DNA from: Neptuniibacter sp. CAU 1671
GTDB taxonomy: Bacteria > Pseudomonadota > Gammaproteobacteria > Pseudomonadales > Balneatricaceae
Direction: 5' to 3'
Assembly: GCF_029222905.1 (NCBI RefSeq)
Contig: NZ_JARHUE010000001.1
Coordinates: 434,001-498,000, forward strand
DNA: 64,000 nt
The position numbers and the translations under genes were made by a program. Shown here in pieces: positions 30,614-38,593 of the stretch; within the stretch, counting starts at the first letter, position 1, and every line of letters begins with the position of its first letter. The notes under the pieces are model-generated. The model had not been told where the DNA came from. It saw only the letters and a list, made by a program, of their open reading frames with translations, and did no database searches.

Positions 30614-31897
30614 TTAATCTTTACCCGCCGCCTTTGCCTGTTCAGCATTTTCGTAGATCAGGATTGGATCGTTATCACCGTTCACTACGCCTTCGTCGAC
30701 CACGACTTTGCTGACGTTGGACATAGAAGGCAGCTGATACATGATATCCAGCAATGCCGCTTCCAGAATGGAGCGCAGACCACGAGCACCTGTTTTACGC
30801 TCCATGGCTTTTTTCGCCACAGCGCGCAGGGCTTCATCGCGGAAGCTGACCTCAACCCCTTCCATCTCAAACAGCGCTTCATACTGTTTGGTCAGGCTGT
30901 TTTTAGGTTCAGTCAGAATCTGTACCAGTGCCGCTTCATCCAGCTCGGCCAGCGTTGCCACCATCGGCAGACGACCGACAAACTCAGGAATCAGACCAAA
31001 CTTCACCAGATCTTCTGCTTCCAGATCCTGCAACGTATCGGTGATGGTTTTCTGCTCGTCTTTGCTTTTCACCACAGCACTGAAGCCGATAGAACTCTTT
31101 TCAGTACGATCGCGGATGATCTGTTCCAGACCGGCAAACGCACCACCACAGATAAACAGGATATTGCTGGTATCAACCTGCAGAAACTCCTGTTGCGGGT
31201 GTTTACGACCACCCTGCGGTGGCACAGATGCCACAGTGCCTTCAATCAGCTTCAGCAGTGCCTGCTGTACACCCTCACCTGACACGTCACGGGTAATGGA
31301 CGGGTTGTCAGATTTACGTGAGATCTTGTCGATCTCATCGATGTAAACAATACCGAGCTGTGCTTTTTCTACATCGTAATCGCATTTCTGCAGCAACTTC
31401 TGGATGATGTTTTCAACATCCTCACCCACATAACCGGCTTCAGTCAGGGTGGTGGCATCAGCGATGGTAAACGGCACATTCAGCAGACGTGCCAGCGTCT
31501 GGGCCAGCAGGGTTTTACCGCTACCCGTTGGACCAATCAGCAGAATGTTACTTTTGCCCAGCTCAACGTCGGTTTTGTTGTTTTCCTGAAAACGCAGACG
31601 TTTATAGTGGTTGTAAACAGCGACAGCCAGTACCTTTTTGGCGCGTTCCTGCCCGATAACGTACTCTTCCAGCGCGGCACTCAACTCTTCAGGCGTCGGC
31701 AGCTTGGCGCCCTGCTCTTTGGGTTCAGCATCCTGAATTTCTTCACGAATGATGTCGTTACACAGGTCGACACATTCATCACAGATAAACACAGAAGGCC
31801 CGGCAATCAGCTTGCGGACTTCGTCCTGGCTTTTACCGCAAAAGGAGCAGTACAACAGTTTGCCACTGTCTCCTTTACCTTTAATCTCGTCGGTCAT
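30614..31897 (-). CDS. clpX: ATP-dependent Clp protease ATPase subunit ClpX
   Basis: A 427-residue AAA+ unfoldase that feeds substrates to ClpP. The zinc-binding domain has C17, C20, C39 and C42; the AAA+ core carries Walker A GPTGSGKT (about 120) and Walker B VYIDEIDK, and the ClpP-binding IGF-type loop appears as [18 protein letters not shown] ribosome site precedes the start. Downstream of clpP with a 131-base gap. Confidence 0.98.
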   Translation of the reverse strand: MTDEIKGKGDSGKLLYCSFCGKSQDEVRKLIAGPSVFICDECVDLCNDIIREEIQDAEPKEQGAKLPTPEELSAALEEYVIGQERAKKVLAVAVYNHYKRLRFQENNKTDVELGKSNILLIGPTGSGKTLLAQTLARLLNVPFTIADATTLTEAGYVGEDVENIIQKLLQKCDYDVEKAQLGIVYIDEIDKISRKSDNPSITRDVSGEGVQQALLKLIEGTVASVPPQGGRKHPQQEFLQVDTSNILFICGGAFAGLEQIIRDRTEKSSIGFSAVVKSKDEQKTITDTLQDLEAEDLVKFGLIPEFVGRLPMVATLAELDEAALVQILTEPKNSLTKQYEALFEMEGVEVSFRDEALRAVAKKAMERKTGARGLRSILEAALLDIMYQLPSMSNVSKVVVDEGVVNGDNDPILIYENAEQAKAAGKD

Positions 31898-32028
31898 TCG
31901 ACCTCCTTACAGTCTGACTGGTCACTCGGCGTGCGCGTCAGGCACATTTATCCAGCCACTTTCAGTTTCGTACAATCAACACCTAGAGAGTATAGCCGTT
32001 CACTCTGGTGGATGTTCAGTCGGTCTGA

Positions 32029-32640
32029 TTACTCAGCGTCGCGTTTGTCCAGAACCTCATCAATCAGACCATACTCTTTTGCCGCGTAAGGGTCCATGAA
32101 GTTATCACGGTCCGTATCACGGGAGATGGTTTCGAGGTCCTGCCCGGTATGTTTCGCCAGCAGCGTATTCAGCTTGTTACGGATGCTGAGAATCTCTTTG
32201 GTATGGATCTCGATATCCGTAGCCTGCCCCTGATAACCACCCAGCGGCTGATGGATCATGACGCGGGAATTTGGCAGGGCAAAACGTTTACCTTCAGCAC
32301 CACCTGCCAGCAGGAAAGCGCCCATACTCGCCGCCTGACCCAGACACATGGTAGACACATCCGGCTTGATAAACTGCATGGTGTCATAAATGGACAAACC
32401 TGCAGTCACAGAACCGCCAGGCGAGTTGATATAGAGGTGAATATCCTTGTCCGGGTTTTCCGCTTCGAGGAACAGGAGCTGGGCAACCACCAGATTGGCC
32501 ATATGATCCTCTACAGGGCCAATCAGAAAGATGACTCGTTCTTTAAGCAGACGGGAATAAATATCATATGCTCGTTCACCACGGGCACTCTGCTCCACCA
32601 CCATGGGTACCAGGCTGGAGAGAGGACTGAGATCCGTCAT
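32029..32640 (-). CDS. clpP: ATP-dependent Clp protease proteolytic subunit ClpP
   Basis: A 203-residue serine protease of the ClpXP and ClpAP machines. Catalytic triad: S105 in [12 protein letters not shown]130 in MIHQPLGG and D179 near TDRDNFM. Gene order tig-clpP-clpX is the general gammaproteobacterial one. Confidence 0.98.
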   Translation of the reverse strand: MTDLSPLSSLVPMVVEQSARGERAYDIYSRLLKERVIFLIGPVEDHMANLVVAQLLFLEAENPDKDIHLYINSPGGSVTAGLSIYDTMQFIKPDVSTMCLGQAASMGAFLLAGGAEGKRFALPNSRVMIHQPLGGYQGQATDIEIHTKEILSIRNKLNTLLAKHTGQDLETISRDTDRDNFMDPYAAKEYGLIDEVLDKRDAE

Positions 32641-32686
32641 TCGGTGCTCCTTATTCGGTATTCTTGGATATTCTTATAGACACTTG

Positions 32687-32714
32687 ATAATACTACGTTG
32701 CACCTTCGGCACAA
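32687..32714 (-). promoter_or_regulatory. Candidate sigma-70 promoter of clpP
   Basis: On the minus strand, TTGTGC (32709-32714) and TATTAT (32687-32692) are separated by 16 bases, about 47 bases before the clpP start and downstream of the tig terminator. Confidence 0.5.
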
Positions 32715-32768
32715 ACCCCAGTTGTTATGGATGGGTCGCAAAGACGTGTTTTTCAAGGTGCATCGGGA

Positions 32769-32805
32769 TAAAAAAACGACAGTCAGGTGACTGACTGTCG
32801 TTTTC
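32769..32805 (-). terminator. Rho-independent terminator after tig
   Basis: CGACAGTCAG and CTGACTGTCG arms (10 bp) around GTGA, with flanking A/T runs giving a T-run on the minus strand, 26 bases after the tig stop. Confidence 0.88.
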
Positions 32806-32830
32806 TGTATTACCCCGGATCTGAGCGGAA

Positions 32831-34174
32831 TTATTCGGCCGCTTCAGTCTCTTCTTTGGCTGCTGGTGCAGGCTGTTCTGGTTTGATCGCGTCTTCGTAG
32901 CTGACGGTCACTTCAGTCACCTGTGCCTGAGACAGCAGGTGATCAACCACCTGATCTTCCAGTACCAGACCTTTGATCTGATCCAGCATCTCTTTGTTGT
33001 TCATGTACCAGTCGATGACCTGCTGAGGATCCTGATACGTTTCAGCCATCTCTTCCAATGTCTCACGCACACGGCTTTCGTCGGCTTCCAGTTTGTTCAG
33101 TTTGATCACTTCCTGCAGCAGCAGGCCGATGCTTACACGACGCTCAGCCTGCGCAGAGAACAGCTCTTTAGGCAGACTGTTAGGGTCCATTTTGCTGTTA
33201 GCACCACCGAACTGCTCAACCGCCTGACGACGCTGCGCATCAATTTCACGGTCGATCAGGGCAGCAGGAACGTCAACACTGTTAACGTCGATCAGCTTGG
33301 AGAACACCTGGTCCTTCAGCTTCATCTTCAGTGCCTGTTTCAGTTCGCGGGACATGTTTTTACGAACTTCAGCGCGGAACGCCTCTTCAGTCAGCTCATC
33401 CAGACCGAACTTGCCGAAGAATTCGTCATTCAGTTCAGGCAGCTTCTGTTCAGAAACGGATTTTACAGTCACTTTGAAGGTCGCAGCTTTACCCTGCAGG
33501 TGTTCAGCCTGGTACTCTTCAGGGAAGGTCACGTTCACGTCGATCTCAGCACCTGTTGCGGCACCGACGATACCCTCTTCAAAGCCAGGGATCATGCGGC
33601 CGGAACCCAGCACCAGATCCATACCTTCAGCTTTGCCGCCTTCAAACGCTTCGCCATCGACAAAACCTTCAAAGTCGATCTTAACGCGGTCGCCATCAGC
33701 AGCTGCGCGGTCAGTTTCAACCCAGGTTGCCTGCTGCTTGCGCAGGGTTTCAATCATAGTGTCCAGATCGGCATCAGCGATTTCGGCAGTTTTCTTCTCG
33801 ATGCTTACTGCAGAGAAGTCAGCCAGGCTGATTTCCGGATAGACTTCAAAAGTAGCGGTGTATTCGAAATCTTCACCTTCTACTTCTTTTTTAACGTCGA
33901 TGGTTGGACCACCGGCTGGGTTCAGCTGCTCCTGCTGAACTGCGGCATAGAAAGTTTCCTGTACCACCTGGCTCAGAACTTCTTCGCGGATGCCTTTGCC
34001 GTAACGCTGTTTGACAACTTTCATCGGTACTTTACCCGGACGGAAGCCATCGATTCGAACGTTGCGAGCAGTCTGCTGGATGCGTTTGTTAACATCCTGA
34101 TCGATGCGTTCTGCAGGAACAGAAACCGTCATCAGTCGCTCCAGGCCAGAAGTTGTTTCAACGGAAACTTGCAT
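32831..34174 (-). CDS. tig: Trigger factor, ribosome-associated chaperone
   Basis: A 447-residue chaperone and peptidyl-prolyl isomerase that binds nascent chains at the ribosome exit. The ribosome-binding signature GFRPGKVPMKVVKQRYG lies in the N-terminal domain, the FKBP-like domain in the middle (RVKIDFEGFVDGEAFEGG), and the helical C-terminal domain ends in an acidic Ala/Glu tail. ATG 34174 is chosen because GAGG lies six bases upstream and the protein starts MQVSVETTSGLER. Confidence 0.97.
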   Translation of the reverse strand: MQVSVETTSGLERLMTVSVPAERIDQDVNKRIQQTARNVRIDGFRPGKVPMKVVKQRYGKGIREEVLSQVVQETFYAAVQQEQLNPAGGPTIDVKKEVEGEDFEYTATFEVYPEISLADFSAVSIEKKTAEIADADLDTMIETLRKQQATWVETDRAAADGDRVKIDFEGFVDGEAFEGGKAEGMDLVLGSGRMIPGFEEGIVGAATGAEIDVNVTFPEEYQAEHLQGKAATFKVTVKSVSEQKLPELNDEFFGKFGLDELTEEAFRAEVRKNMSRELKQALKMKLKDQVFSKLIDVNSVDVPAALIDREIDAQRRQAVEQFGGANSKMDPNSLPKELFSAQAERRVSIGLLLQEVIKLNKLEADESRVRETLEEMAETYQDPQQVIDWYMNNKEMLDQIKGLVLEDQVVDHLLSQAQVTEVTVSYEDAIKPEQPAPAAKEETEAAE

Positions 34175-34379
34175 GTAATGCCTCACAAATCTTGTTTTCT
34201 TTAATCTTCAACAGACCGGCATAGCTTGATGGGCCGCGAGATCTGCACAGTTGACCGAATATCCGGCCATAAAACGAAAGCGCAAAATTTTCCGGCAAGC
34301 CAGTAAATTAGTCAAGGAAGAAAACGTAATAATGGCTGCAGGATGAAAAAACGACAGGAAAGAGTAATACAAGGGGGAA

Positions 34380-34456
34380 TGGGGTGGACAATGGGGCTCG
34401 AACCCACGACCGCCGGAATCACAATCCGGAGCTCTACCAACTGAGCTATGCCCACC
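34380..34456 (-). tRNA. tRNA-His (GTG), copy 1
   Basis: Cloverleaf with anticodon GTG in the loop GATTGTGATTCC, TTCGAGCC T-arm, the extra G at position -1 paired with C73, and an encoded CCA. Identical to the copy at 34563-34639. Confidence 0.97.
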
Positions 34457-34464
34457 ACAAAAAA

Positions 34465-34549
<85 letters not shown>

Positions 34550-34562
34550 ATTGCTGAGAGAA

Positions 34563-34639
34563 TGGGGTGGACAATGGGGCTCGAACCCACGACCGCCGGA
34601 ATCACAATCCGGAGCTCTACCAACTGAGCTATGCCCACC
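34563..34639 (-). tRNA. tRNA-His (GTG), copy 2
   Basis: Same sequence as copy 1 over its whole length, with encoded CCA. Lies between tRNA-Arg and tRNA-Leu. Confidence 0.97.
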
Positions 34640-34659
34640 ATAATCTCTTTACAGACGGC

Positions 34660-34736
34660 TGGCGCGCCCACCAGGGTTCGAACCTGGAACCTACGCCTTA
34701 GAAGGGCGTTGCTCTATCCAATTGAGCTATAGGCGC
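34660..34736 (-). tRNA. tRNA-Arg (TCT)
   Basis: The anticodon stem ACGCC/GGCGT encloses CTTCTAA, giving TCT. Acceptor GCGCCTA pairs with TGGGCGC; CCA is encoded. First gene of the four-tRNA operon. Confidence 0.95.
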
Positions 34737-34823
34737 CCGACATACCGTCCGGTCTTCCTGAACCACTCAACAGAATAACCGGAAAAGTTAATCCTGCAAG
34801 TGCCTCAAAGCGAAGAGGTGCGC

Positions 34824-34852
34824 ATGATATACAGGAGTTTTGGGAGGGTCAA
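34824..34852 (-). promoter_or_regulatory. Stable-RNA promoter of the tRNA operon
   Basis: Minus strand: TTGACC (34847-34852), 17-base spacer, TATCAT (34824-34829), then a GC-rich GCGCACC discriminator as in promoters under stringent control. About 80 bases upstream of tRNA-Arg. Confidence 0.75.
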
Positions 34853-34995
34853 CACCTTTTTATTGAGCAAAATAAACGGTTTATTCGTCAAAAAAGAAGC
34901 GGATTCAGGTACAGCGTGCTGCCGCTACTTGGCCGTTCATGACAAGCATGAGAGAATTCGCACCAATTGAAATTGATTAAGGATCGCAGCCTACT

Positions 34996-35850
34996 ATGAG
35001 CGCAACTATTATCGACGGCAAACAGATTGCCGCAGATGTCCGGCGTCAGGTGGCAGAGGGTGTTCAAGCACGCATTGAAGCGGGTAAATCCGCCCCCTGC
35101 CTTGCCGTCATTCTGGTTGGACATGACCCCGCCTCTCAGGTCTATGTTCGCAACAAGAAAAACGCCTGTGTCGAAGTCGGCTTCGAGTCCCGCTCATATG
35201 ACCTTCCGGCTGAGACCTCTCAGGATGCCCTGCTCTCGCTGGTCGATGAACTGAACCTTGATGAAGGCGTCAACGGTATCTTGCTGCAGTTGCCTTTACC
35301 TGCGCACCTGAACAGCGATGAGATTCTGGAACGTATCCGCCCCGAAAAAGACGTGGACGGTTTCCATCCGTTCAATCTGGGTCGTCTGGCTCAGCGTATG
35401 CCAGTGCTGCGTCCCTGCACACCCAAAGGGGTGATGACCCTGTTGAAATCCACTGGTCTGCGTTTGCAGGGCATGGAAGCGGTTGTGGTTGGCGCCTCCA
35501 ATATTGTCGGCCGCCCCATGTCACTGGAGCTTTTGCTGGCGGGTTGCACCGTTACCACCACGCACCGTTTTACCAAGGATCTGGCCGGACATGTGAGTCG
35601 TGCTGATATTGTTGTGGTTGGCGTGGGCAAACCCGGACTGGTTAAAGGCGAATGGATCAAACCCGGTGCGATCGTGATAGATGTGGGTATCAACCGTCTG
35701 GACGATGGCCGTCTGGTCGGTGATGTTGAATATGCACCGGCTGCAGAGCGTGCAGGCTGGATCACACCAGTGCCCGGTGGCGTGGGTCCCATGACCGTCG
35801 CCACCCTGATGGAAAACACCCTCGAAGCGGCTAATATGCAGGACAATTAA
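34996..35850 (+). CDS. folD: Methylenetetrahydrofolate dehydrogenase / cyclohydrolase FolD
   Basis: A 284-residue bifunctional enzyme of one-carbon metabolism that interconverts 5,10-methylene-, methenyl- and 10-formyl-THF. The catalytic Lys segment [15 protein letters not shown], the GILLQLPLP loop, the NADP-binding [18 protein letters not shown] and the C-terminal [19 protein letters not shown] signature are intact. The tRNA-folD neighbourhood matches Pseudomonas. Confidence 0.97.
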   Translation: MSATIIDGKQIAADVRRQVAEGVQARIEAGKSAPCLAVILVGHDPASQVYVRNKKNACVEVGFESRSYDLPAETSQDALLSLVDELNLDEGVNGILLQLPLPAHLNSDEILERIRPEKDVDGFHPFNLGRLAQRMPVLRPCTPKGVMTLLKSTGLRLQGMEAVVVGASNIVGRPMSLELLLAGCTVTTTHRFTKDLAGHVSRADIVVVGVGKPGLVKGEWIKPGAIVIDVGINRLDDGRLVGDVEYAPAAERAGWITPVPGGVGPMTVATLMENTLEAANMQDN

Positions 35851-35878
35851 AACAGTCTTGCTTAAGAACTGAACACTA

Positions 35879-35903
35879 TAAAAGGGGCAACAGCCCCTTT
35901 TTT
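35879..35903 (+). terminator. Rho-independent terminator after folD
   Basis: AAAAGGGGC arm, AACA loop, GCCCC arm and six T, 28 bases after the stop. Confidence 0.88.
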
Positions 35904-35919
35904 ATTTCATCCCTGCTGC

Positions 35920-36360
35920 TTAACGGGTCAGGGTATACACCAGCAGCTCAACTACCTGCTCAGGGGTCGTGGCCCAGGCCATGGCCTGGGCATCCACTTC
36001 TTTCAGCGGATGAATCAGGGCTTCATCATGCAGCGTGATATAGGGTTTGCCCAGGGCTGCACAGTAACCGGCATCAAACGCCGCATTCCACTGTTTGTAT
36101 TTATCGCCGAAACGGATTATCGCCACATCGCAGCTTTCAATCTGGGTCTTGATGCGGATCGCATTCACCTTGGCGGATTTGTGATCGCGCCAGAACTGTT
36201 TCTCTTCCGCACCCAGCAGATCACCCGCCGCATCACTGGCGTCATGATCGGTCACGGCTGATGTGAAGCAGATATCCAGGTCATGCTTCTGACATCCCTG
36301 AATGATTTGTTCGCGCCAGTCGGTATGGATCTCACCGGAAAGATAAACATTCCACTGCAT
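35920..36360 (-). CDS. YtoQ-family protein
   Basis: A 146-residue protein matching the YtoQ family: WNVYLSGEIHTDWREQII at the start, then CFTSAVTDHDASDAAGD and the acidic/aromatic segment FGDKYKQWNAAFDAGYCAA. The fold is thought to resemble nucleoside 2-deoxyribosyltransferases, but no reaction is established. Stands alone on the minus strand at the beginning of the accessory block. Confidence 0.82.
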   Translation of the reverse strand: MQWNVYLSGEIHTDWREQIIQGCQKHDLDICFTSAVTDHDASDAAGDLLGAEEKQFWRDHKSAKVNAIRIKTQIESCDVAIIRFGDKYKQWNAAFDAGYCAALGKPYITLHDEALIHPLKEVDAQAMAWATTPEQVVELLVYTLTR

Positions 36361-36450
36361 AAGTTACTCACCTTAAAAACTTGGGTTACTAAACACAAAG
36401 CCGGTAACTGTATCAGGTCGGATAGCGTCCGCGAAACATGCCGGGCGTTT

Positions 36451-36837
36451 TCAGGAACCGGTATAGTTTGAAACCTCGATCAGGTTGCCATCCGGATCCC
36501 TGAAATAGACCGACAGAATGTTTCCCGCAGCACCGGTCCGGCTGACTGGACCTTCCAGCACGGGAACATGCAGGGATTCCAGATGCTTAATGGCTGACGC
36601 CACCGGCTGCTCAATAATAAAACACAGATCCGCGCTGCCGGCGGCAACATTAGCCGCTTTCGGCTCAAACTCACCACCCAGCGGATGCAGATTGATCTTC
36701 TGCTGACCAAATACCAGCGCAACACGGCCTTCTCCAAACACGACCTTCTGCATACCCAGCACTTGCGTATAAAAATCCACCGTGGTTTCGATATCCCGTA
36801 CCGTCAGTACCAGATGATCCAGCCGATTTACCTGCAT
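36451..36837 (-). CDS. VOC/glyoxalase-fold protein
   Basis: A 128-residue vicinal-oxygen-chelate protein of two beta-alpha-beta-beta-beta modules: it opens with LDHLVLTVRDIETTVDFYT (metal ligand H8) and ends with VYFRDPDGNLIEVSNY (Glu ligand). Further His in INLHPLGG. Family members include glyoxalases, dioxygenases and resistance proteins; function here is open. It starts two bases after the hydrolase gene, so the two are coupled. Confidence 0.85.
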   Translation of the reverse strand: MQVNRLDHLVLTVRDIETTVDFYTQVLGMQKVVFGEGRVALVFGQQKINLHPLGGEFEPKAANVAAGSADLCFIIEQPVASAIKHLESLHVPVLEGPVSRTGAAGNILSVYFRDPDGNLIEVSNYTGS

Positions 36838-36839
36838 GT

Positions 36840-37718
36840 TTATTCCCCAAAAAACTCCAGCAATGCCTGGTATACCTCCTGCGGAGTCTCCTCCGGCAGA
36901 AAATGTCCTGAGTCCAGCGCCCTGCCCTGCACCTGATCGGCATAGTCAGACCAGACCCGCAGCACATCATACGTCCGCTGGACAAAACCTTTTGCACCCC
37001 AGAGCACCAGCAGCGGACAGTGTACCCGTTCATTCCGGCTGGCCGCATCATGCTGCATATCGATACTGGCCGCCGCGCGATAATCCTCGCAACTGGCATG
37101 AATGGCTGCAGGATCACTGAAACAACGCAGATATTCCGCCACCGCTGTTTGGTCATACGCAGCCCCCGGCGCTGCCCAGCGGCGCAGTTTCTCTTTAAGG
37201 TAATAGGCAGGATCGGCGCCGATCATCCGCTCTGGCAGACCGTCCGGCTGAATCAGAAAAAACCAGTGATAATAGCCGGTGGCAAAGGCCTGATCCGTAT
37301 GGCTGAACATATGGTAGGTGGGCGCAATATCCATCACACAGGCTTTTTGGACTTTCTCAGGATAATCCAGTGCCATCCGATGGGTAACCCGCGCCCCGCG
37401 ATCGTGTCCGGCAACGCAGAACTGTTCATACCCCAGCATCTGCATCACCTCGACCATATCCTGGGCCATGACACGTTTAGAATAGTTACTGTGATCTGGC
37501 TCACCCGGTGGTTTTGAACTGTCACCATAACCCCTCAGATCGGGGCAAAGCAGATGAAAATGCTGCGCCAGCATTGGAGCTACCCGATGCCACATCACAT
37601 GGGTCTGCGGATAACCATGCAGCAACAGCAATGGCGGGCCGGAACCACCGTGCACCAGATTGATTTCAGCGTCTCTGGTGTTGATTTTTATCTGGGTGAA
37701 AGTATCGGGAAATAGCAT
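36840..37718 (-). CDS. Alpha/beta hydrolase, haloacetate-dehalogenase-like
   Basis: A 292-residue alpha/beta hydrolase. Nucleophile D106 is in GHDRGARV; R107 and R110 follow as in fluoroacetate dehalogenases, which use them to hold the carboxylate. The halide pocket residues H151, W152 (YYHWFFLIQ) and Y213 (EDYRAA), and base H272 (SGHFLPEE), are also present. This is the residue set I recall for the Burkholderia FA1 enzyme. An epoxide hydrolase role is less likely. Paired with a VOC protein gene downstream. Confidence 0.82.
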   Translation of the reverse strand: MLFPDTFTQIKINTRDAEINLVHGGSGPPLLLLHGYPQTHVMWHRVAPMLAQHFHLLCPDLRGYGDSSKPPGEPDHSNYSKRVMAQDMVEVMQMLGYEQFCVAGHDRGARVTHRMALDYPEKVQKACVMDIAPTYHMFSHTDQAFATGYYHWFFLIQPDGLPERMIGADPAYYLKEKLRRWAAPGAAYDQTAVAEYLRCFSDPAAIHASCEDYRAAASIDMQHDAASRNERVHCPLLVLWGAKGFVQRTYDVLRVWSDYADQVQGRALDSGHFLPEETPQEVYQALLEFFGE

Positions 37719-37789
37719 GTAAACGGACCCTTAACCGATGGCATATAACTAAGGGTAGAAGAATTTCAGAAAATTCCGTTGAATGAGGG

Positions 37790-38038
37790 TTATGCCTGCT
37801 TCTCTTCCGCTTTTTTGACGCGTATTTTGTTTCTGCCAAGCAGCGTATTGTTCAGATTTTTCATCGCAGCTTTGGCTTCACCAGCCTTGGGCATTTCAAC
37901 AAATCCAAATCCCTTGGATGTCCCGCCCACGGGATCAAGCACCAGCTTGCAGGACTGAACACTGCCAAACCCCTCAAACAGTTCTTTCAATTCAGCTTCA
38001 GTGGTTGAGCGATCCAAATTACGTACTAATAGTTTCAT
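37790..38038 (-). CDS. Small RRM RNA-binding protein
   Basis: An 82-residue single RNA-recognition motif: RNP2 is KLLVRNLD at residues 2-9, RNP1 is KGFGFVEM in the middle, followed by a basic tail. Similar one-domain RRM proteins act in cold-adapted or marine bacteria, probably as RNA chaperones. The ATG at 38038 is used because the RRM starts there; a longer in-frame version would begin inside the upstream VF530 gene. Located 17 bases after that gene. Confidence 0.88.
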   Translation of the reverse strand: MKLLVRNLDRSTTEAELKELFEGFGSVQSCKLVLDPVGGTSKGFGFVEMPKAGEAKAAMKNLNNTLLGRNKIRVKKAEEKQA

Positions 38039-38055
38039 GTTGTTAACTCGACTGC

Positions 38056-38301
38056 CTATTTGGAATGTCCCCAAGGGGATGGTGGTGCAAATGTCGAGAT
38101 ATACAAACGCTCGACCTTGTCTCTGGCCCACGGAGTTTTACGCAGGAATTTCAGCGAAGACTTGATGGACGGGTCACTCTTGAAGCAATTGATGTCGATG
38201 CGCTCCGCCAACCCACTCCAACCGTAACGCTGTTCCAGCTTGGTAATGATCTGCTCAAGCGTTACACCGTGCAATGGATTGTTGGGCTGTGTCTGGCTCA
38301 T
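38056..38301 (-). CDS. VF530-family (DUF2132) small protein
   Basis: An 81-residue protein of the VF530 type, named after a Vibrio fischeri protein of known structure: [40 protein letters not shown] and [18 protein letters not shown] are the family's conserved parts. It has been suggested to bind DNA. It is likely co-transcribed with the RRM gene 17 bases downstream. Confidence 0.85.
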   Translation of the reverse strand: MSQTQPNNPLHGVTLEQIITKLEQRYGWSGLAERIDINCFKSDPSIKSSLKFLRKTPWARDKVERLYISTFAPPSPWGHSK

Positions 38302-38593
38302 ATTGTGTTAACACCCTCATGCTTCTTGGTTTTACCGGCAATAAGGTTTTGCCGAGGAACTGATGCTTAGCAGTCAGCTCAGGTTGGCCCGGAAAACCCG
38401 GCGTAACTCAGCGGCGGATTATGAGGCTTTCGTGAGGCTAGAACAAAGCAGCGATTAAAACTATTTCGTACAACCCAAACGAAAAACAGCAAGAGTGAGT
38501 TCAGAAGCGTCCGAAAACCTCACCTATCGGCAATGATGCCAAATAGACAACTTATCTCTACCTGTCAGATCAACACAACAATAGTATCCGCAG
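38302..38593. other. Intergenic region between the GGDEF gene end and VF530
   Basis: 292 bases with no gene I can support. It holds the 3' trailer of the large GGDEF gene and the promoter of VF530-RRM. I see no clear terminator or promoter in it. Confidence 0.5.

Noticed and set aside
32939-34204. A 421-codon open frame on the plus strand across tig
   Set aside because: It is antisense to trigger factor, which is certain from its motifs; the product is rich in Phe, His and Gln and resembles no family.
38039-38131. N-terminal extension of the RRM protein
   Set aside because: These 31 codons overlap the VF530 gene and contain nothing like the RRM family; the RRM begins at the ATG at 38038.
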